A stretch of DNA of 64,000 nucleotides from Hydrogenophaga sp. (GCA_021154985.1 JAJNQE010000110.1:17262-81261), one strand, 5' to 3'; shown: positions 35,485 through 45,375, counted from the first letter of the stretch. Program-made: numbers and translations. The notes: generated by a model from the letters alone, not told the origin.

Positions 35485-36413
35485 GGTGTTGGGTGGGTGG
35501 GCCAGCCCTTGGGCAAGCCGGCTTCGGGCGTCATGCCGTAGACCGGTTCGCCCGGCAGGCCGGCCTTGAGGGGTTCGCGCGCGGCGATGAGTTTTGAAAG
35601 GTCGATGCCGGTGCGCACGCCCATGGCCTCGAACATGAACACCAGGTCTTCGGTGACCACGTTGCCCGAGGCACCGGGCGCATAAGGGCAGCCGCCCAGG
35701 CCACCGAGCGAGGCGTCAAACGTGCGCACGCCCACATCGAACGCGGCCAGGCAGTTGGCCAGGCCCAGGCCGCGCGTGTTGTGCATGTGGGCCGCCCCCG
35801 CTCGCTCGCCCAGCTCGGCGCGCAGCCGCGTGAACAGGCGGCGCACCTGGGCCGGGTTGGCCATGCCGGTGGTGTCGGACAGGCCCACCTCGTCGGCCCC
35901 CGCTTCCACACAGGCCACGGCCAGGCGGATCACGTCGTCTTCAGCCACCGCGCCCTGCAGCGTGCAGCCGAACGCGGTGGACAGCCCGACTTCCATGGCC
36001 ACACCGGGCACGGCGTCCCGGCGCAGCGCGTGCACCGCGCGCAGTTCGTCGAGCATCTGTTCGCGCGTCTTGCGCACGTTGGCCAGTGAATGCGCCTCGC
36101 TCACGGAAACCGGCAAGGTGATCTTGTGCACGCCGCTGGCCAGCGCAGCCTCGGCGCCGCGGCGGTTGGGCACCAGCGCCATCACGGTCAGGCCCGGGTG
36201 CTGCAAGGCGTGCGCCACCACGGCCGGCGCGTCCGCCATCTGCGGCAGCAGCGACGGCGGCACAAAGGAGCCCACCTCGATCTCGCGCAGGCCGGCGGCC
36301 ACGAGCGCGTCGATCCACAGCAGCTTGTGCGCCGTGGGCATGGTGGCCTTGACGGACTGCAGACCGTCGCGCGGGCCGACTTCGCTGATGAGGACTTCGG
36401 GGGTGGTGGGCAT
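35481..36413 (-). CDS. Hydroxymethylglutaryl-CoA lyase family protein
   Basis: A 310-residue TIM-barrel lyase. The metal site starts at EVGPRDGLQS, with HMHNTRGLGLAN for the His pair and the catalytic Cys in GLGGCPYAPGASGNVVTED. It cleaves HMG-CoA to acetoacetate and acetyl-CoA, or a similar 3-hydroxy-3-methyl acyl-CoA. It is coupled to a CoA-transferase rather than to leucine-degradation genes, so the native substrate may differ from HMG-CoA. Confidence 0.9.
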   Translation of the reverse strand: MPTTPEVLISEVGPRDGLQSVKATMPTAHKLLWIDALVAAGLREIEVGSFVPPSLLPQMADAPAVVAHALQHPGLTVMALVPNRRGAEAALASGVHKITLPVSVSEAHSLANVRKTREQMLDELRAVHALRRDAVPGVAMEVGLSTAFGCTLQGAVAEDDVIRLAVACVEAGADEVGLSDTTGMANPAQVRRLFTRLRAELGERAGAAHMHNTRGLGLANCLAAFDVGVRTFDASLGGLGGCPYAPGASGNVVTEDLVFMFEAMGVRTGIDLSKLIAAREPLKAGLPGEPVYGMTPEAGLPKGWPTHPTP

Positions 36414-36652
36414 GTGAACAGGGAGACCTGGGTGGTGCCTCGCATTCTGTCAGCCCAGCCTGAACCAGCACATGGGTCTCAGCCTGCCGACCAGCTCCAG
36501 ACCCGATGGCCAGTCAGGGACTTTTTCACGCCTTTCTTCTGCCAAAAGGTGTCAAAGCAGCATCAATACAACACTTAGGTATTCATATTGAAAAGCTCTC
36601 GCCAGAATGCGCGGTGTTTTCAAAAACATACAAAAGTATTCAGGTGAGGACA
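36414..36652. promoter_or_regulatory. AT-richer leader of the two-partner secretion operon
   Basis: A 239-bp gap between the divergent HMG-CoA lyase and the TPS transporter. The part from about 36520 to 36645 is clearly AT-richer than its surroundings (for example TATTCATATTGAAAAG and AAAAACATACAAAAGTATT) and should contain the TPS promoter. No exact -35/-10 pair is assigned. Confidence 0.5.
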
Positions 36653-38383
36653 ATGAAGCGACGCAAGGCCTTCGGGCCAGGACGCGGCCTGGCAGGGTTG
36701 GCGCTGTTCACGGCAACGTTGTGGGCAGGGACCGCCACCGCGCAGAACGCACGCGACACCTCGCAAAGTGCTGCCGAACAACGCCGCGCCGAGGAGCGCG
36801 ATGCGCGCCAACGCGAACTGGCGGTCCCCGATCGTGAGGTGAGGCCGGACACACCCCAAGCCTCGCCGGCACCGCGTCTGCCGGTGGACGAGTCGCCCTG
36901 TTTCACCATTCACCAGATCGACCTGCACGGCGCAGGCGCCAGCCCGTTCGCCTGGGTGCTGGACGCACTCACCGCGCCCGACGGCCTGGACGGGCCGCTG
37001 CGCCGCTGCCTGGGTGCCGCAGGGATCGGGGTGCTGGTGCAGCGCGCGCAACACGCACTGGTGGCGCGTGGCTTTGTGACAAGCCGCGTGATGGTGGAGC
37101 CGCAAGACCTGGCGCAGGGCCGCCTGGCGCTGACCGTGGTGCCTGGGCGCATACGGCAGGTGCGCTTCGTGGATCCTTCTGCGGCGAACCCTTCCGCCCG
37201 AACCGCCTTCCCCGCCCAGCCGGGCGACCTGCTCAACCTGCGCGACATCGAACAGGCGCTGGAGAACTTCAAGCGCGTGCCCGGTGTGCAAGTCGACATC
37301 CGCATCGTGCCGGCCGACGAACCCGGCCTGAGCGACCTGGTGATCGACTGGCAACACGGTCAGCCCCTGAGGATTCAACTGGGTGTGGACGACAGCGGTT
37401 CGCGCAGCACCGGGCGTTTTCAGGGCAGCGCCACGCTCAGTGTGGACAACCCGCTCTTGCTCAACGACCTGTTCTATGTGGGGCTGCAAGGCAGCCTGGG
37501 CGGCGGCGACCCCGGCGCGCGCGGCACCAGCGGCAGCTCGTGGCACTACTCGCTGCCATGGGGTCGGGCGCTGTTCGCTTTGGATGGCAGCCGCCACCGC
37601 TACCACCAGACGGTGGCGGGCGCGGCGCAGGACTACCGCTACCGCGGCAACACGGGTTCACAAGAAGCCACGCTGACCTGGCTGGCACACCGCAACGCCA
37701 CCGGCAAGACCACGCTGCAAGCGAAGGCGTTCGCCCGGCAATCGCGCAACTTCATCGACGACACCGAGGTGGAAGTGCAACGCCGCCGCGTGGGCGGCTG
37801 GCAGTTGGGTGCGAGCCACCGGGCCTTTGTGGGCGCGGGCACGCTGGATGTGAACCTGAGCTACCGGCGCGGCACCGGCGCCTTCGGCTCGCTGCGCGCG
37901 CCCGAAGAGGCCTTTGGCGAAGGCACATCGCGCTTTGCGCTGGTGCAGGCCAGCGCGCAATGGCAATGGCCTTTCAAGCTCGGCGCGCAGGCCTGGCAGC
38001 TCAATGGCCAGTGGCGCGCACAGACCCACCGCACACCGCTGGCACCGCAAGAGCGCTTTGCCATCGGCGGGCGGCACACCGTGCGCGGGTTCGACGGCGA
38101 AAGCAGCCTGAGCGCCGACAGCGGCTTTGTCTGGCGCAACGAGCTGGCCACGTCGCTGGGCGACAGCGGCACGTCGGCCTTCATGGGGCTGGACCACGGC
38201 CAGGTGCGCGGCCCCAGCGCGCAGCGGCTCGTGGGCACGCGGTTGACCGGCGCCGTGATCGGCCTGCGCGGCAGCGCCGGTGGTGTGCAGGGTGAGCTGT
38301 TCGCCGGCTGGCCACTGCACAAGCCCGACGGGTTTCGCACCGCCAACGCCACGCTGGGCTTCTGGCTCGCCACCGGCTTCTGA
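36653..38383 (+). CDS. TpsB outer-membrane transporter (ShlB/FhaC/HecB family)
   Basis: A 576-residue two-partner secretion transporter. It has a signal peptide ending ATAQNARD, a charged linker (about 30-80), two POTRA domains (about 80-240; FTIHQIDLHGAGASPF begins the first) and a 16-strand barrel with the L6 motif GGRHTVRGFDGESSL. ATG 36653 gives a good signal peptide; the frame is open to 36506. It secretes the TpsA exoprotein encoded 36 bp downstream. Confidence 0.93.
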   Translation: MKRRKAFGPGRGLAGLALFTATLWAGTATAQNARDTSQSAAEQRRAEERDARQRELAVPDREVRPDTPQASPAPRLPVDESPCFTIHQIDLHGAGASPFAWVLDALTAPDGLDGPLRRCLGAAGIGVLVQRAQHALVARGFVTSRVMVEPQDLAQGRLALTVVPGRIRQVRFVDPSAANPSARTAFPAQPGDLLNLRDIEQALENFKRVPGVQVDIRIVPADEPGLSDLVIDWQHGQPLRIQLGVDDSGSRSTGRFQGSATLSVDNPLLLNDLFYVGLQGSLGGGDPGARGTSGSSWHYSLPWGRALFALDGSRHRYHQTVAGAAQDYRYRGNTGSQEATLTWLAHRNATGKTTLQAKAFARQSRNFIDDTEVEVQRRRVGGWQLGASHRAFVGAGTLDVNLSYRRGTGAFGSLRAPEEAFGEGTSRFALVQASAQWQWPFKLGAQAWQLNGQWRAQTHRTPLAPQERFAIGGRHTVRGFDGESSLSADSGFVWRNELATSLGDSGTSAFMGLDHGQVRGPSAQRLVGTRLTGAVIGLRGSAGGVQGELFAGWPLHKPDGFRTANATLGFWLATGF

Positions 38384-38419
38384 GCACGCATCAATGAACA
38401 ACACCTTCAGGGAAACCCA

Positions 38420-41400
38420 ATGAACCGCAGCCACCACCGCACCGTTTTCAATGCCGCGCGCGGCGCCTGCATGGCCGTTGCCGAATGCGCCCGCAGCCTG
38501 GGCAAAACGTCCACCTGCACCGTCACGGCCGCCGCCGCCTCGCTGCTCGTTTGCCTGCCGCTGCAAGCCCAGATCAGCGCCGACCCCGCAGCCCCCGGCA
38601 ACCTGCGCCCCACCGTGCTCAGCGCACCCAATGGCGTTCCCCTGGTCAACATCACCACGCCCAGCGCCGCCGGTGTCTCGCGCAACGTCTACCGGCAGTT
38701 CGACGTGGGCAGCCCAGGCGCCATCCTCAACAACAGCCGCACCGATGTGCAGACCCAACTCGGCGGCTGGGTGCAGGGCAACCCGTGGCTCGCCGCCGGC
38801 CCGGCTCGCGTGATCTTGAACGAGGTCAACAGCAGCCAGCCCAGCCAGTTGAACGGCTTCGTGGAAGTGGGCGGCCAGCGCGCCGAGGTGGTCATCGCCA
38901 ACCCCGCCGGCATCAACGTCAACGGCGGCGGCTTCATCAACGCCAGCCGCGCCACGCTCACCACCGGCGCCCCCGTGATGAACGCTGGTGCACTGGAAGG
39001 CTTTCGGGTGCAGGGCGGGCGGGTGCGCATTGAGGGCCTGGGGCTGGACGCCTCCACCACCGATCACGCGCTGGTGCTGGCGCGTGCTGTGGAGGTGAAT
39101 GCCGGCCTCTGGGCCAACGCGCTCACGGTGGTCACAGGCGCCAACGAGGTATCGGCGGATGCCGGCCGCATCCATGCCACCACACCGTCCGGAGCGCCCC
39201 CCGCCTTCGCCCTTGACGTGGCGGCCATCGGCGGCATGTACGCCGGCCAGATCCGCCTGGTGGGGACCGAAGCCGGGCTGGGCGTGAACCATGCGGGACT
39301 GATCGATGCCCACAGCGCGCTCACGCTGGATGTGAACGGCTGGCTGAGCCAGTCGGGCGGTGCGCGCACCTACGGCGATGCGGTGAACATCGCGGCGCAG
39401 GGCGTTCGCAACGCAGACGGCGCGGTCATCGCCGCGCGCGACAACCTGGCGATCACCGCCGATGAAATCCACAACACCGAAGGCGCGCTGTTGCTGAGCG
39501 CGGGCGACATGGCGTTGAGCGCCAACGAGCGCATCGAGAACCGCTCGGCCAGCATCGAGGCGCTGGGCAACCTGAGCATCGGCACGCCGGTGCTGGTCAA
39601 TGCGAACGACCACATCAATCACACACTGGTGAGCGACGCCAGCACGAACCACACCGTGTACTACACGCCGGGCGGTTCGGTGGATGCCACAGACGTGGCC
39701 TGGCGCGTGGCCAAGCCACTCGGCGGTGCCGTACAAAACGAATACGACGCCTACCGGCGCGAATGGCTGGTGCCAAAGTCCAGCGCCTGGGCCGACCCTG
39801 CGTTCAAAACCTATTACCTGGGTGCACTGCCCTATGTGCCCGCTCATGTGATCTGGTGGGACTTCGGCGATTCGGGGTATTCGGAAGCCGTGGGCGACAC
39901 CTTCACCTACAGCCGCCACTCTCCCATCTGGGCGCATTTCGGCATGGCAGCACCCACCTGGGACGCGCCGGGGCAAATGCCGCGCGCCATCACCGACGCC
40001 GACCTTGGTTGGGTCCAGCAGCCCGACCCGCAGGCACTGGCGGCGTGGCAGGCCCAGGCCGCGCCCTGGCTGGAGCTCACCACGCGCGTGGCCCATTTCA
40101 AGACCACCGTGGAGGGCCAGTTTCTGCGCTTTGACGCCTGGAGCAACCACACGCAGACCACTCAGCGCGCGGTGATGACGGGCAGCGAGCCCGCCCGCAT
40201 CAGCAGCGGTGGCTCCATGCAGTTGAACGTCAGCCAGAGCCTGCTGAATCAGGACAGCGAAATCGTCGCGGGCGGCACGCTGTCCATCACGGGCGCGCAA
40301 GTGAACAACCAGGCCACCCAGGTCAGCGCACCCACCCATCGCAGCGGCACCCTCAACAGTTGGGGCGTGACAGGGCGCGACTGCGACCCTTTTGGCTGCG
40401 ACCCCGAGTACGGCTGGATCCAAACGCCCTACGCCGAAACCATCGCCAACACCGTGGCGCTGCCCGCGTTGCGATTTGAGGGCGCCAGCACCGCCCCACC
40501 CATGTCGGCCCTGACCACAGCGTTGTCCGCCCTCGCCACTCTGAACCCGGACCCGGCGTCGGGCCCGGTCTACGAGACCGACCCGCGCTTCACCGACCAA
40601 CGCCAGTGGCTGAGCTCGTCGTACCTGCTGAACGCCCTCGCGGTGGACCCCGTCACCGTTCAAAAGCAGATGGGCGATGGGTTCATCGAGCAACGCCTTG
40701 TCCGCGAGCAGGTGGGCCTACTCACCGGCCAGCGTTTCCTGGGTGATTTCACGAGCGACGAGGCGCAGTACCTCGCGCTCATGAACGCAGGCGCCACCTT
40801 CGCGCAAGCCCACCAGTTGCGCCCGGGCATCGCGCTGTCGGCAGAGCAGGTGGCCGCCCTCACCAGCGACATCGTCTGGCTCGAAACCCAGATCATCACC
40901 CTGCCCGACGGCGGCACCACACAAGCGCTGGTGCCGCGCGTGTATCTGCTGCCGCGCGCGGGCGATCTGTCGGCGGGTGGTGCGCTTGTGGCGGGCCGCG
41001 ATGTGCAGTTGAACCTAAGTGGCAATGTACTGAACGCGGGCACCATCGCCGGGCGCGAACTCGTGCAGATCAACGCGCAGAACGTGTTGAACACCGGCCT
41101 CGTCAGCGGCCAGACCACCTCGCTCGGTGCCAGCGAAGACGTGAACAACGTCGGTGGCACCCTCCGCGCCAACGACGTCTTAGTCGTGCAGGCCGGGCGC
41201 GATCTGAACGTGCAGACCACCACCGCACAGGGCTCGGGCGCCGCCGGCGTGGGCCGCTACAGCAGCGAGCAGGTCAACCGCGTGGCCGGGCTGTATGTGT
41301 CGAACGAGGCCGGCGTGCTGCTGGCCAGCGCCGGGCGCGATGTGAACCTGAGCGCCGCTGCGCTGCAGGCCGGCACCACTGATGTGCAAGCCGGGCGCGA

Positions 41401-44400
41401 CCTGAACCTGAGCAGCGTCAACACGTCCAGCCAACTGAATGCCACCCGCGATGCGCGCAACTTCGCGCGCGTGCAGCAAAGCGCCGACGTCGGCACACAG
41501 ATCCAGGGCGCATCCGTTGCGCTGCAGGCCGGGCAAGACATCACCGCGCGCGCTGCCAGCGTGCAGGCCCAGGACGCACTCGTGGTCAGCGCCGGGCGCG
41601 ACGTCAGTCTGAACACGGGTGAATCGAGCTACCAGATCGACCACGGCGTCTACGCCAAGAGCAGCGGCCTGCTCGGCTCATCAAGCGTGGAGACCCGCAC
41701 GCACAACAGCCGCACCGACGCGACGGGCACGGCGCTGGGCGGGGCGCAGGTGCTGATCCAGAGCGGACTGGACACCACGCTCACCGGCTCCAGCGCTGTG
41801 GCCGATGAAGCCATCACCATCACCGCTGGGCGCGACGTGAACATCACCGCCGCGCAGACCCGCTCCGGTCATGGCCACTTCGAGGAAAAGAAGGAAAGCG
41901 GCGTGTTCTCCGGCGGGGGCATGGGCGTGACCATCGGCAAGCGCATGCAAAGCACCGACCAGCAAACCCAGGCCACAGGCGCTGCCGCCTCAACAGTGGG
42001 GGCGATTTCAGGCGATGTGAGCATCGCGGCCGGGCAAAGCTACCGACAGACGGGTTCGGATGTGGTCGCTCCTGATGGCGACATCACCATTCAGGCCCAA
42101 TCCATCGCCATCACCGAAGCGCGCACCACCGAGCACAGTACCTCCGAGCAGAAGTTCAAGCAAAGCGGCGTCTCCATCGGTCTGGGAGGCGCTCTCGTCG
42201 AAGCGGCGCAGGGCGTGATGCAAATGGTCGAGGCCATCGGCAGCACGCAAGACGCGCGCATGCAGGCACTGGGCTTGGCCACCGCCGCGCTGCGGGGCCA
42301 CAGCGCGCTGCAAGGCCTGAGCGCCCCGGCGTCGGGCGGGGCATCCAGCGCGGGTGTTTCCGTGAGCATCAGCATCGGCACCAGCCGAAGTGAAAGCAGC
42401 ACCGAAAGCCAGCGCAACAACGCCCAAGACAGCACCGTGCAGGCGGGCGGCGATGTGAATCTGGTGGCGACCGCTCAGCCCGGTCCTCCTGAGCTCGTCG
42501 AAGGACCTGAGTCTGTCGAAGGGCATCCCGGCCCTGGCTCGATCCTCGTCCAGGGCAGCCACGTCAAAGCCGGGCAGGTGGCCACGCTCACCGCCGACGG
42601 TGATGTGCAACTGCTGGCCGCCACCCACACCGCACAGGAGAGCAGCCGCAGCAAGAACAGCAGCGCCAGTATCGGCTTCAGCCTGGGCGCAGAAACCGGC
42701 GTCACCGTGGCTGCGAGCGCCGGCAAAGGTCACGGCGCGGGCGAAGAGACCGTGCACAGCAACACCCGCGTTGAAGCGGGCGAGCAGGTGCACATCGACA
42801 GCGGCAGCAACACCATGCTACGCGGCGCCGTGGTGGCCGCACCCAGAGTGCAGGCGCACATTGGCGGTGACTTGGGCATCGAGAGCCTGCAGGACACCAG
42901 CGTCTTCCACGAGCAGAGCCAGCAGGCCGGTGGCTCGGCGACCTTCGGCCCGGCGCCGAGCGCCGGCATCAGCGCGAGCAAAAGCCGTGTGAACAGCGAC
43001 TTCACCAGCGTGGCCGAGCAATCAGGCTTCAAGGCTGGCGATGGTGGCTTCCAGGTCAGCGTTCAAGGGAAAACCGAGTTGATCGGTGGCGCCATGACCA
43101 GCAACCAGAGCTCGGTGGAGAACGACCTGAACCAACTGGACACAGGCACCTTGAGCAGCCGCGATTTGCAGAACAGTTCGCACGCCAGTGCGAAGAGCAG
43201 TGGCATCAACCTGTCCAGTGACCTGGCGACCCAAGGCAAGTACGGCGTGGCCAAGGCCGTGATCGGCAACGCGCTCAACAACGCCAGCGAATCGGGCAGC
43301 TCCAGCGGGCAAACGCGGGCCACGGTCAGCGGCGCTCGCATCACGATCACCAACAAAGCCGAACCAAAAGCACTGACGGGGCGAACGGCCGAAGAGGTCG
43401 TGGCCAGCTTGAACCGCGAGGTCCAGAGCGCACACACGGCGGCGAAGAAGCTTGACGCACAAGCCATGCAGCGGCGCGTGGAGGCCGAGCGAGCCATCAA
43501 ACAGGCAACCATCAAGGCCGTGACAGCCTTGACCGACGAAGCCTACCGTTCTCGCATGCAACAAGTGCCCAAGTTGCTCAAGGTGGAATGCCCGTCCGGG
43601 CAAGACTGCGCAAAGTACCCGGAGCTTCTGGTTCGATCGGAGATGACCCGCGAGGAGATTGCGAGGGCTGAGGCAGGTTCGATCATTGCGGTTAACGGCA
43701 TCCTCAATGACGAGAAGCGGGCTGCTGAGTTGGCGTTTCAAAACACCGAGCCCGTGCCCAATCCCGAGACCAAGAAGCCGGAGAAGGTACACACGGTCTA
43801 TCTGATGCATGTCTCGCCGGCCGACAACACGGTGTCTGAACTGCTGGGTGTTGCCTACGAGAAGATCATGGCCAGTTCGGACTACGGCCTGGCCAACTTT
43901 CTGGGCTACACCAACGCACAGACCTTGTATGCGGATCTGCTGAAAAGCCGAGGCCAGGAAGCAACGATCTCTCTGGGGCACAGCCGAGGCACGTTGGTGC
44001 AGGAGGCTGCGTTCACCATCCTGGCCAACCAAACGGATGCCGAGGGGAATTCCTACACAAATCCCAATCTGGTGGTGCGCGGCGTGGGAGGAGCGGCCGG
44101 CGCAGAGGCCTACTCCGACAAGGCTGCAACGGTTTTAGGCCCCGATGGACACAAGAACCAGATCACCTTCAACTATTTCAGCAACGATCCTGTGGCCACA
44201 TCCAACGTGTCGGGAGGCAATTCCGGTGTGTGGACCGTCAACGACCTCTGGCAAATTTTCAAGACCAACAACAGCATGCACAGTTGCTACGGCACCGGCG
44301 CCGCCGGGTGTACGCAAGTGGAGGTTCCGATGCCCGGTGGACCGCAGGGCACGCCGGAGGGAAATGCCAAGTTGATCGAGTACGTTGGTGGAGTTCGAAA

Positions 44401-44443
44401 GGGCGCCACCGAGTCGCCAATCCCTCAAGGAAAAACGCCATGA
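38420..44443 (+). CDS. TpsA filamentous haemagglutinin-like exoprotein with hydrolase-type C-terminus
   Basis: A 2007-residue secreted protein. Residues 1-50 form an extended signal peptide (MNRSHHRTVFNAARGACMAV then a hydrophobic core to LPLQAQ). The TPS secretion domain follows, with the NPAGINVNGGGFINASRAT motif near residue 165. A long beta-helix of haemagglutinin repeats (AGRDVNL-type units) spans about 300-1670. The final 330 residues differ: GHSRG with Ser 1855, NDPV with Asp 1923 and HSCYG with His 1954 are spaced like an alpha/beta-hydrolase triad. There is no VENN motif. The next lipoprotein gene overlaps the stop by 4 bp. Adhesin, inhibitor or lipase-like effector roles are possible; the last is inference. 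Confidence 0.9.
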   Translation: MNRSHHRTVFNAARGACMAVAECARSLGKTSTCTVTAAAASLLVCLPLQAQISADPAAPGNLRPTVLSAPNGVPLVNITTPSAAGVSRNVYRQFDVGSPGAILNNSRTDVQTQLGGWVQGNPWLAAGPARVILNEVNSSQPSQLNGFVEVGGQRAEVVIANPAGINVNGGGFINASRATLTTGAPVMNAGALEGFRVQGGRVRIEGLGLDASTTDHALVLARAVEVNAGLWANALTVVTGANEVSADAGRIHATTPSGAPPAFALDVAAIGGMYAGQIRLVGTEAGLGVNHAGLIDAHSALTLDVNGWLSQSGGARTYGDAVNIAAQGVRNADGAVIAARDNLAITADEIHNTEGALLLSAGDMALSANERIENRSASIEALGNLSIGTPVLVNANDHINHTLVSDASTNHTVYYTPGGSVDATDVAWRVAKPLGGAVQNEYDAYRREWLVPKSSAWADPAFKTYYLGALPYVPAHVIWWDFGDSGYSEAVGDTFTYSRHSPIWAHFGMAAPTWDAPGQMPRAITDADLGWVQQPDPQALAAWQAQAAPWLELTTRVAHFKTTVEGQFLRFDAWSNHTQTTQRAVMTGSEPARISSGGSMQLNVSQSLLNQDSEIVAGGTLSITGAQVNNQATQVSAPTHRSGTLNSWGVTGRDCDPFGCDPEYGWIQTPYAETIANTVALPALRFEGASTAPPMSALTTALSALATLNPDPASGPVYETDPRFTDQRQWLSSSYLLNALAVDPVTVQKQMGDGFIEQRLVREQVGLLTGQRFLGDFTSDEAQYLALMNAGATFAQAHQLRPGIALSAEQVAALTSDIVWLETQIITLPDGGTTQALVPRVYLLPRAGDLSAGGALVAGRDVQLNLSGNVLNAGTIAGRELVQINAQNVLNTGLVSGQTTSLGASEDVNNVGGTLRANDVLVVQAGRDLNVQTTTAQGSGAAGVGRYSSEQVNRVAGLYVSNEAGVLLASAGRDVNLSAAALQAGTTDVQAGRDLNLSSVNTSSQLNATRDARNFARVQQSADVGTQIQGASVALQAGQDITARAASVQAQDALVVSAGRDVSLNTGESSYQIDHGVYAKSSGLLGSSSVETRTHNSRTDATGTALGGAQVLIQSGLDTTLTGSSAVADEAITITAGRDVNITAAQTRSGHGHFEEKKESGVFSGGGMGVTIGKRMQSTDQQTQATGAAASTVGAISGDVSIAAGQSYRQTGSDVVAPDGDITIQAQSIAITEARTTEHSTSEQKFKQSGVSIGLGGALVEAAQGVMQMVEAIGSTQDARMQALGLATAALRGHSALQGLSAPASGGASSAGVSVSISIGTSRSESSTESQRNNAQDSTVQAGGDVNLVATAQPGPPELVEGPESVEGHPGPGSILVQGSHVKAGQVATLTADGDVQLLAATHTAQESSRSKNSSASIGFSLGAETGVTVAASAGKGHGAGEETVHSNTRVEAGEQVHIDSGSNTMLRGAVVAAPRVQAHIGGDLGIESLQDTSVFHEQSQQAGGSATFGPAPSAGISASKSRVNSDFTSVAEQSGFKAGDGGFQVSVQGKTELIGGAMTSNQSSVENDLNQLDTGTLSSRDLQNSSHASAKSSGINLSSDLATQGKYGVAKAVIGNALNNASESGSSSGQTRATVSGARITITNKAEPKALTGRTAEEVVASLNREVQSAHTAAKKLDAQAMQRRVEAERAIKQATIKAVTALTDEAYRSRMQQVPKLLKVECPSGQDCAKYPELLVRSEMTREEIARAEAGSIIAVNGILNDEKRAAELAFQNTEPVPNPETKKPEKVHTVYLMHVSPADNTVSELLGVAYEKIMASSDYGLANFLGYTNAQTLYADLLKSRGQEATISLGHSRGTLVQEAAFTILANQTDAEGNSYTNPNLVVRGVGGAAGAEAYSDKAATVLGPDGHKNQITFNYFSNDPVATSNVSGGNSGVWTVNDLWQIFKTNNSMHSCYGTGAAGCTQVEVPMPGGPQGTPEGNAKLIEYVGGVRKGATESPIPQGKTP
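42475..42538. repeat. REP-like repeat inserted in frame in tpsA
   Basis: The DNA CCTGAGCTCGTCGAAGGACC and CTGAGTCTGTCGAAGGGC repeats a dispersed extragenic type of sequence. It is read as QPGPPELVEGPESVEGHPGP, which interrupts the regular haemagglutinin repeat between DVNLVAT and ILVQGSHVKAG (about residues 1352-1373). The frame is kept. Confidence 0.65.
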
Positions 44444-45219
44444 AGCTTCTTCACCTTCTCACTTTCTGGGTAGCAGTGTTGGTATCAGGCTGCGGCGTCG
44501 ACGACTTCATCCGCAAGAACGATGACCGGTACGCCAAGCCCGGCGCCATGGACTCGCCCTTGACGGGCATCTACAACACGTACCGATTCAATTTACTTGA
44601 TCGATACCGAATCAGTCATCAGTGGCTCGAGTCAGGCTGCTCGTACCGAGGAGTACGGCAGCCCTCAACTCAGCCAGGATTGCTTGGTCGGGATTTTGTT
44701 GGACGTGACATCGTCGAGAAAGAAGGCAAGACCTGGCATCGGTCTGCTGCCGGAACACTGGCTGACTTCGACCCCTTTGTGCGCAGCGTCACCTGGGTTT
44801 CCCGAGAGAAGGGCAAGGAGGGGCAGACCAAGGAGGTGGGGCTTAAACCAGTCTGTTTCGAGTACTGGTGGGCAAGCAGCCACTATTTGGAAGCAAGCAT
44901 CCGGCGCTCGTCGCTCAGCAACTATGAAGCTTCATTTGCCAAAAGCCATCGGCTGGCAAAGTGGTCAACCCGTCAACTCAACGGTCTTACCTGGCGAGTC
45001 GCCGAGATTCCGAACAACCTGCTGCAAGCCAGACCGCTCAACGGACTCGGTGGCCCATACCGAGCTTGGTTGACGGAGCTGGGCGACACCGGCTACGTCA
45101 TGTCTATCGAAATGGGCGCCAGCAAGGAGTCTCTGGACCACCCACAGGCCCATGCCGACATCGAAGCTGTTTTCAAGCATCTGGTGAGCTCGCTCAAGGT
45201 CGAACGGTTGTCGCCTTGA
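44440..45219 (+). CDS. Lipoprotein, candidate immunity partner of the TpsA C-terminus
   Basis: A 259-residue protein whose N-terminus MKLLHLLTFWVAVLVSGCGV has lipobox VSGC (mature Cys 18). The start overlaps the tpsA stop by 4 bp (ATGA), which indicates coupled translation. No family recognised; the mature part ends in an alpha/beta-like segment (YVMSIEMGASKESLDHPQAH). By analogy with lipase effectors, whose immunity proteins are often periplasmic lipoproteins, it may neutralise the exoprotein's hydrolase domain. Codon use is less GC-biased than in the flanking housekeeping genes. Confidence 0.6.
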   Translation: MKLLHLLTFWVAVLVSGCGVDDFIRKNDDRYAKPGAMDSPLTGIYNTYRFNLLDRYRISHQWLESGCSYRGVRQPSTQPGLLGRDFVGRDIVEKEGKTWHRSAAGTLADFDPFVRSVTWVSREKGKEGQTKEVGLKPVCFEYWWASSHYLEASIRRSSLSNYEASFAKSHRLAKWSTRQLNGLTWRVAEIPNNLLQARPLNGLGGPYRAWLTELGDTGYVMSIEMGASKESLDHPQAHADIEAVFKHLVSSLKVERLSP

Positions 45220-45375
45220 CGCGTTGGCGCCTTGGCACTTCCAAGGAGGAGGTCTGCACCGCGTTGAACGCCTTCCGTTTTCAAACACAGCGCCGCCCAC
45301 GCGAACCCCATCCAGGGACTTCGTCAACGCAGCACATACCCACCGTCGTCATGCCGCGACTTTTCCGCTCTACCC

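Noticed and set aside
37658..40693. 1011-residue open frame antisense to the TPS genes
   Set aside because: It mirrors the GC-rich codons of the transporter and exoprotein, has no recognisable domain, and crosses two well-supported genes.
38420..44443. Canonical CdiA-CdiI contact-dependent inhibition system
   Set aside because: No VENN or similar pretoxin motif is present and the exoprotein is short for CdiA. The C-terminal effector idea is kept, but not the CDI label.
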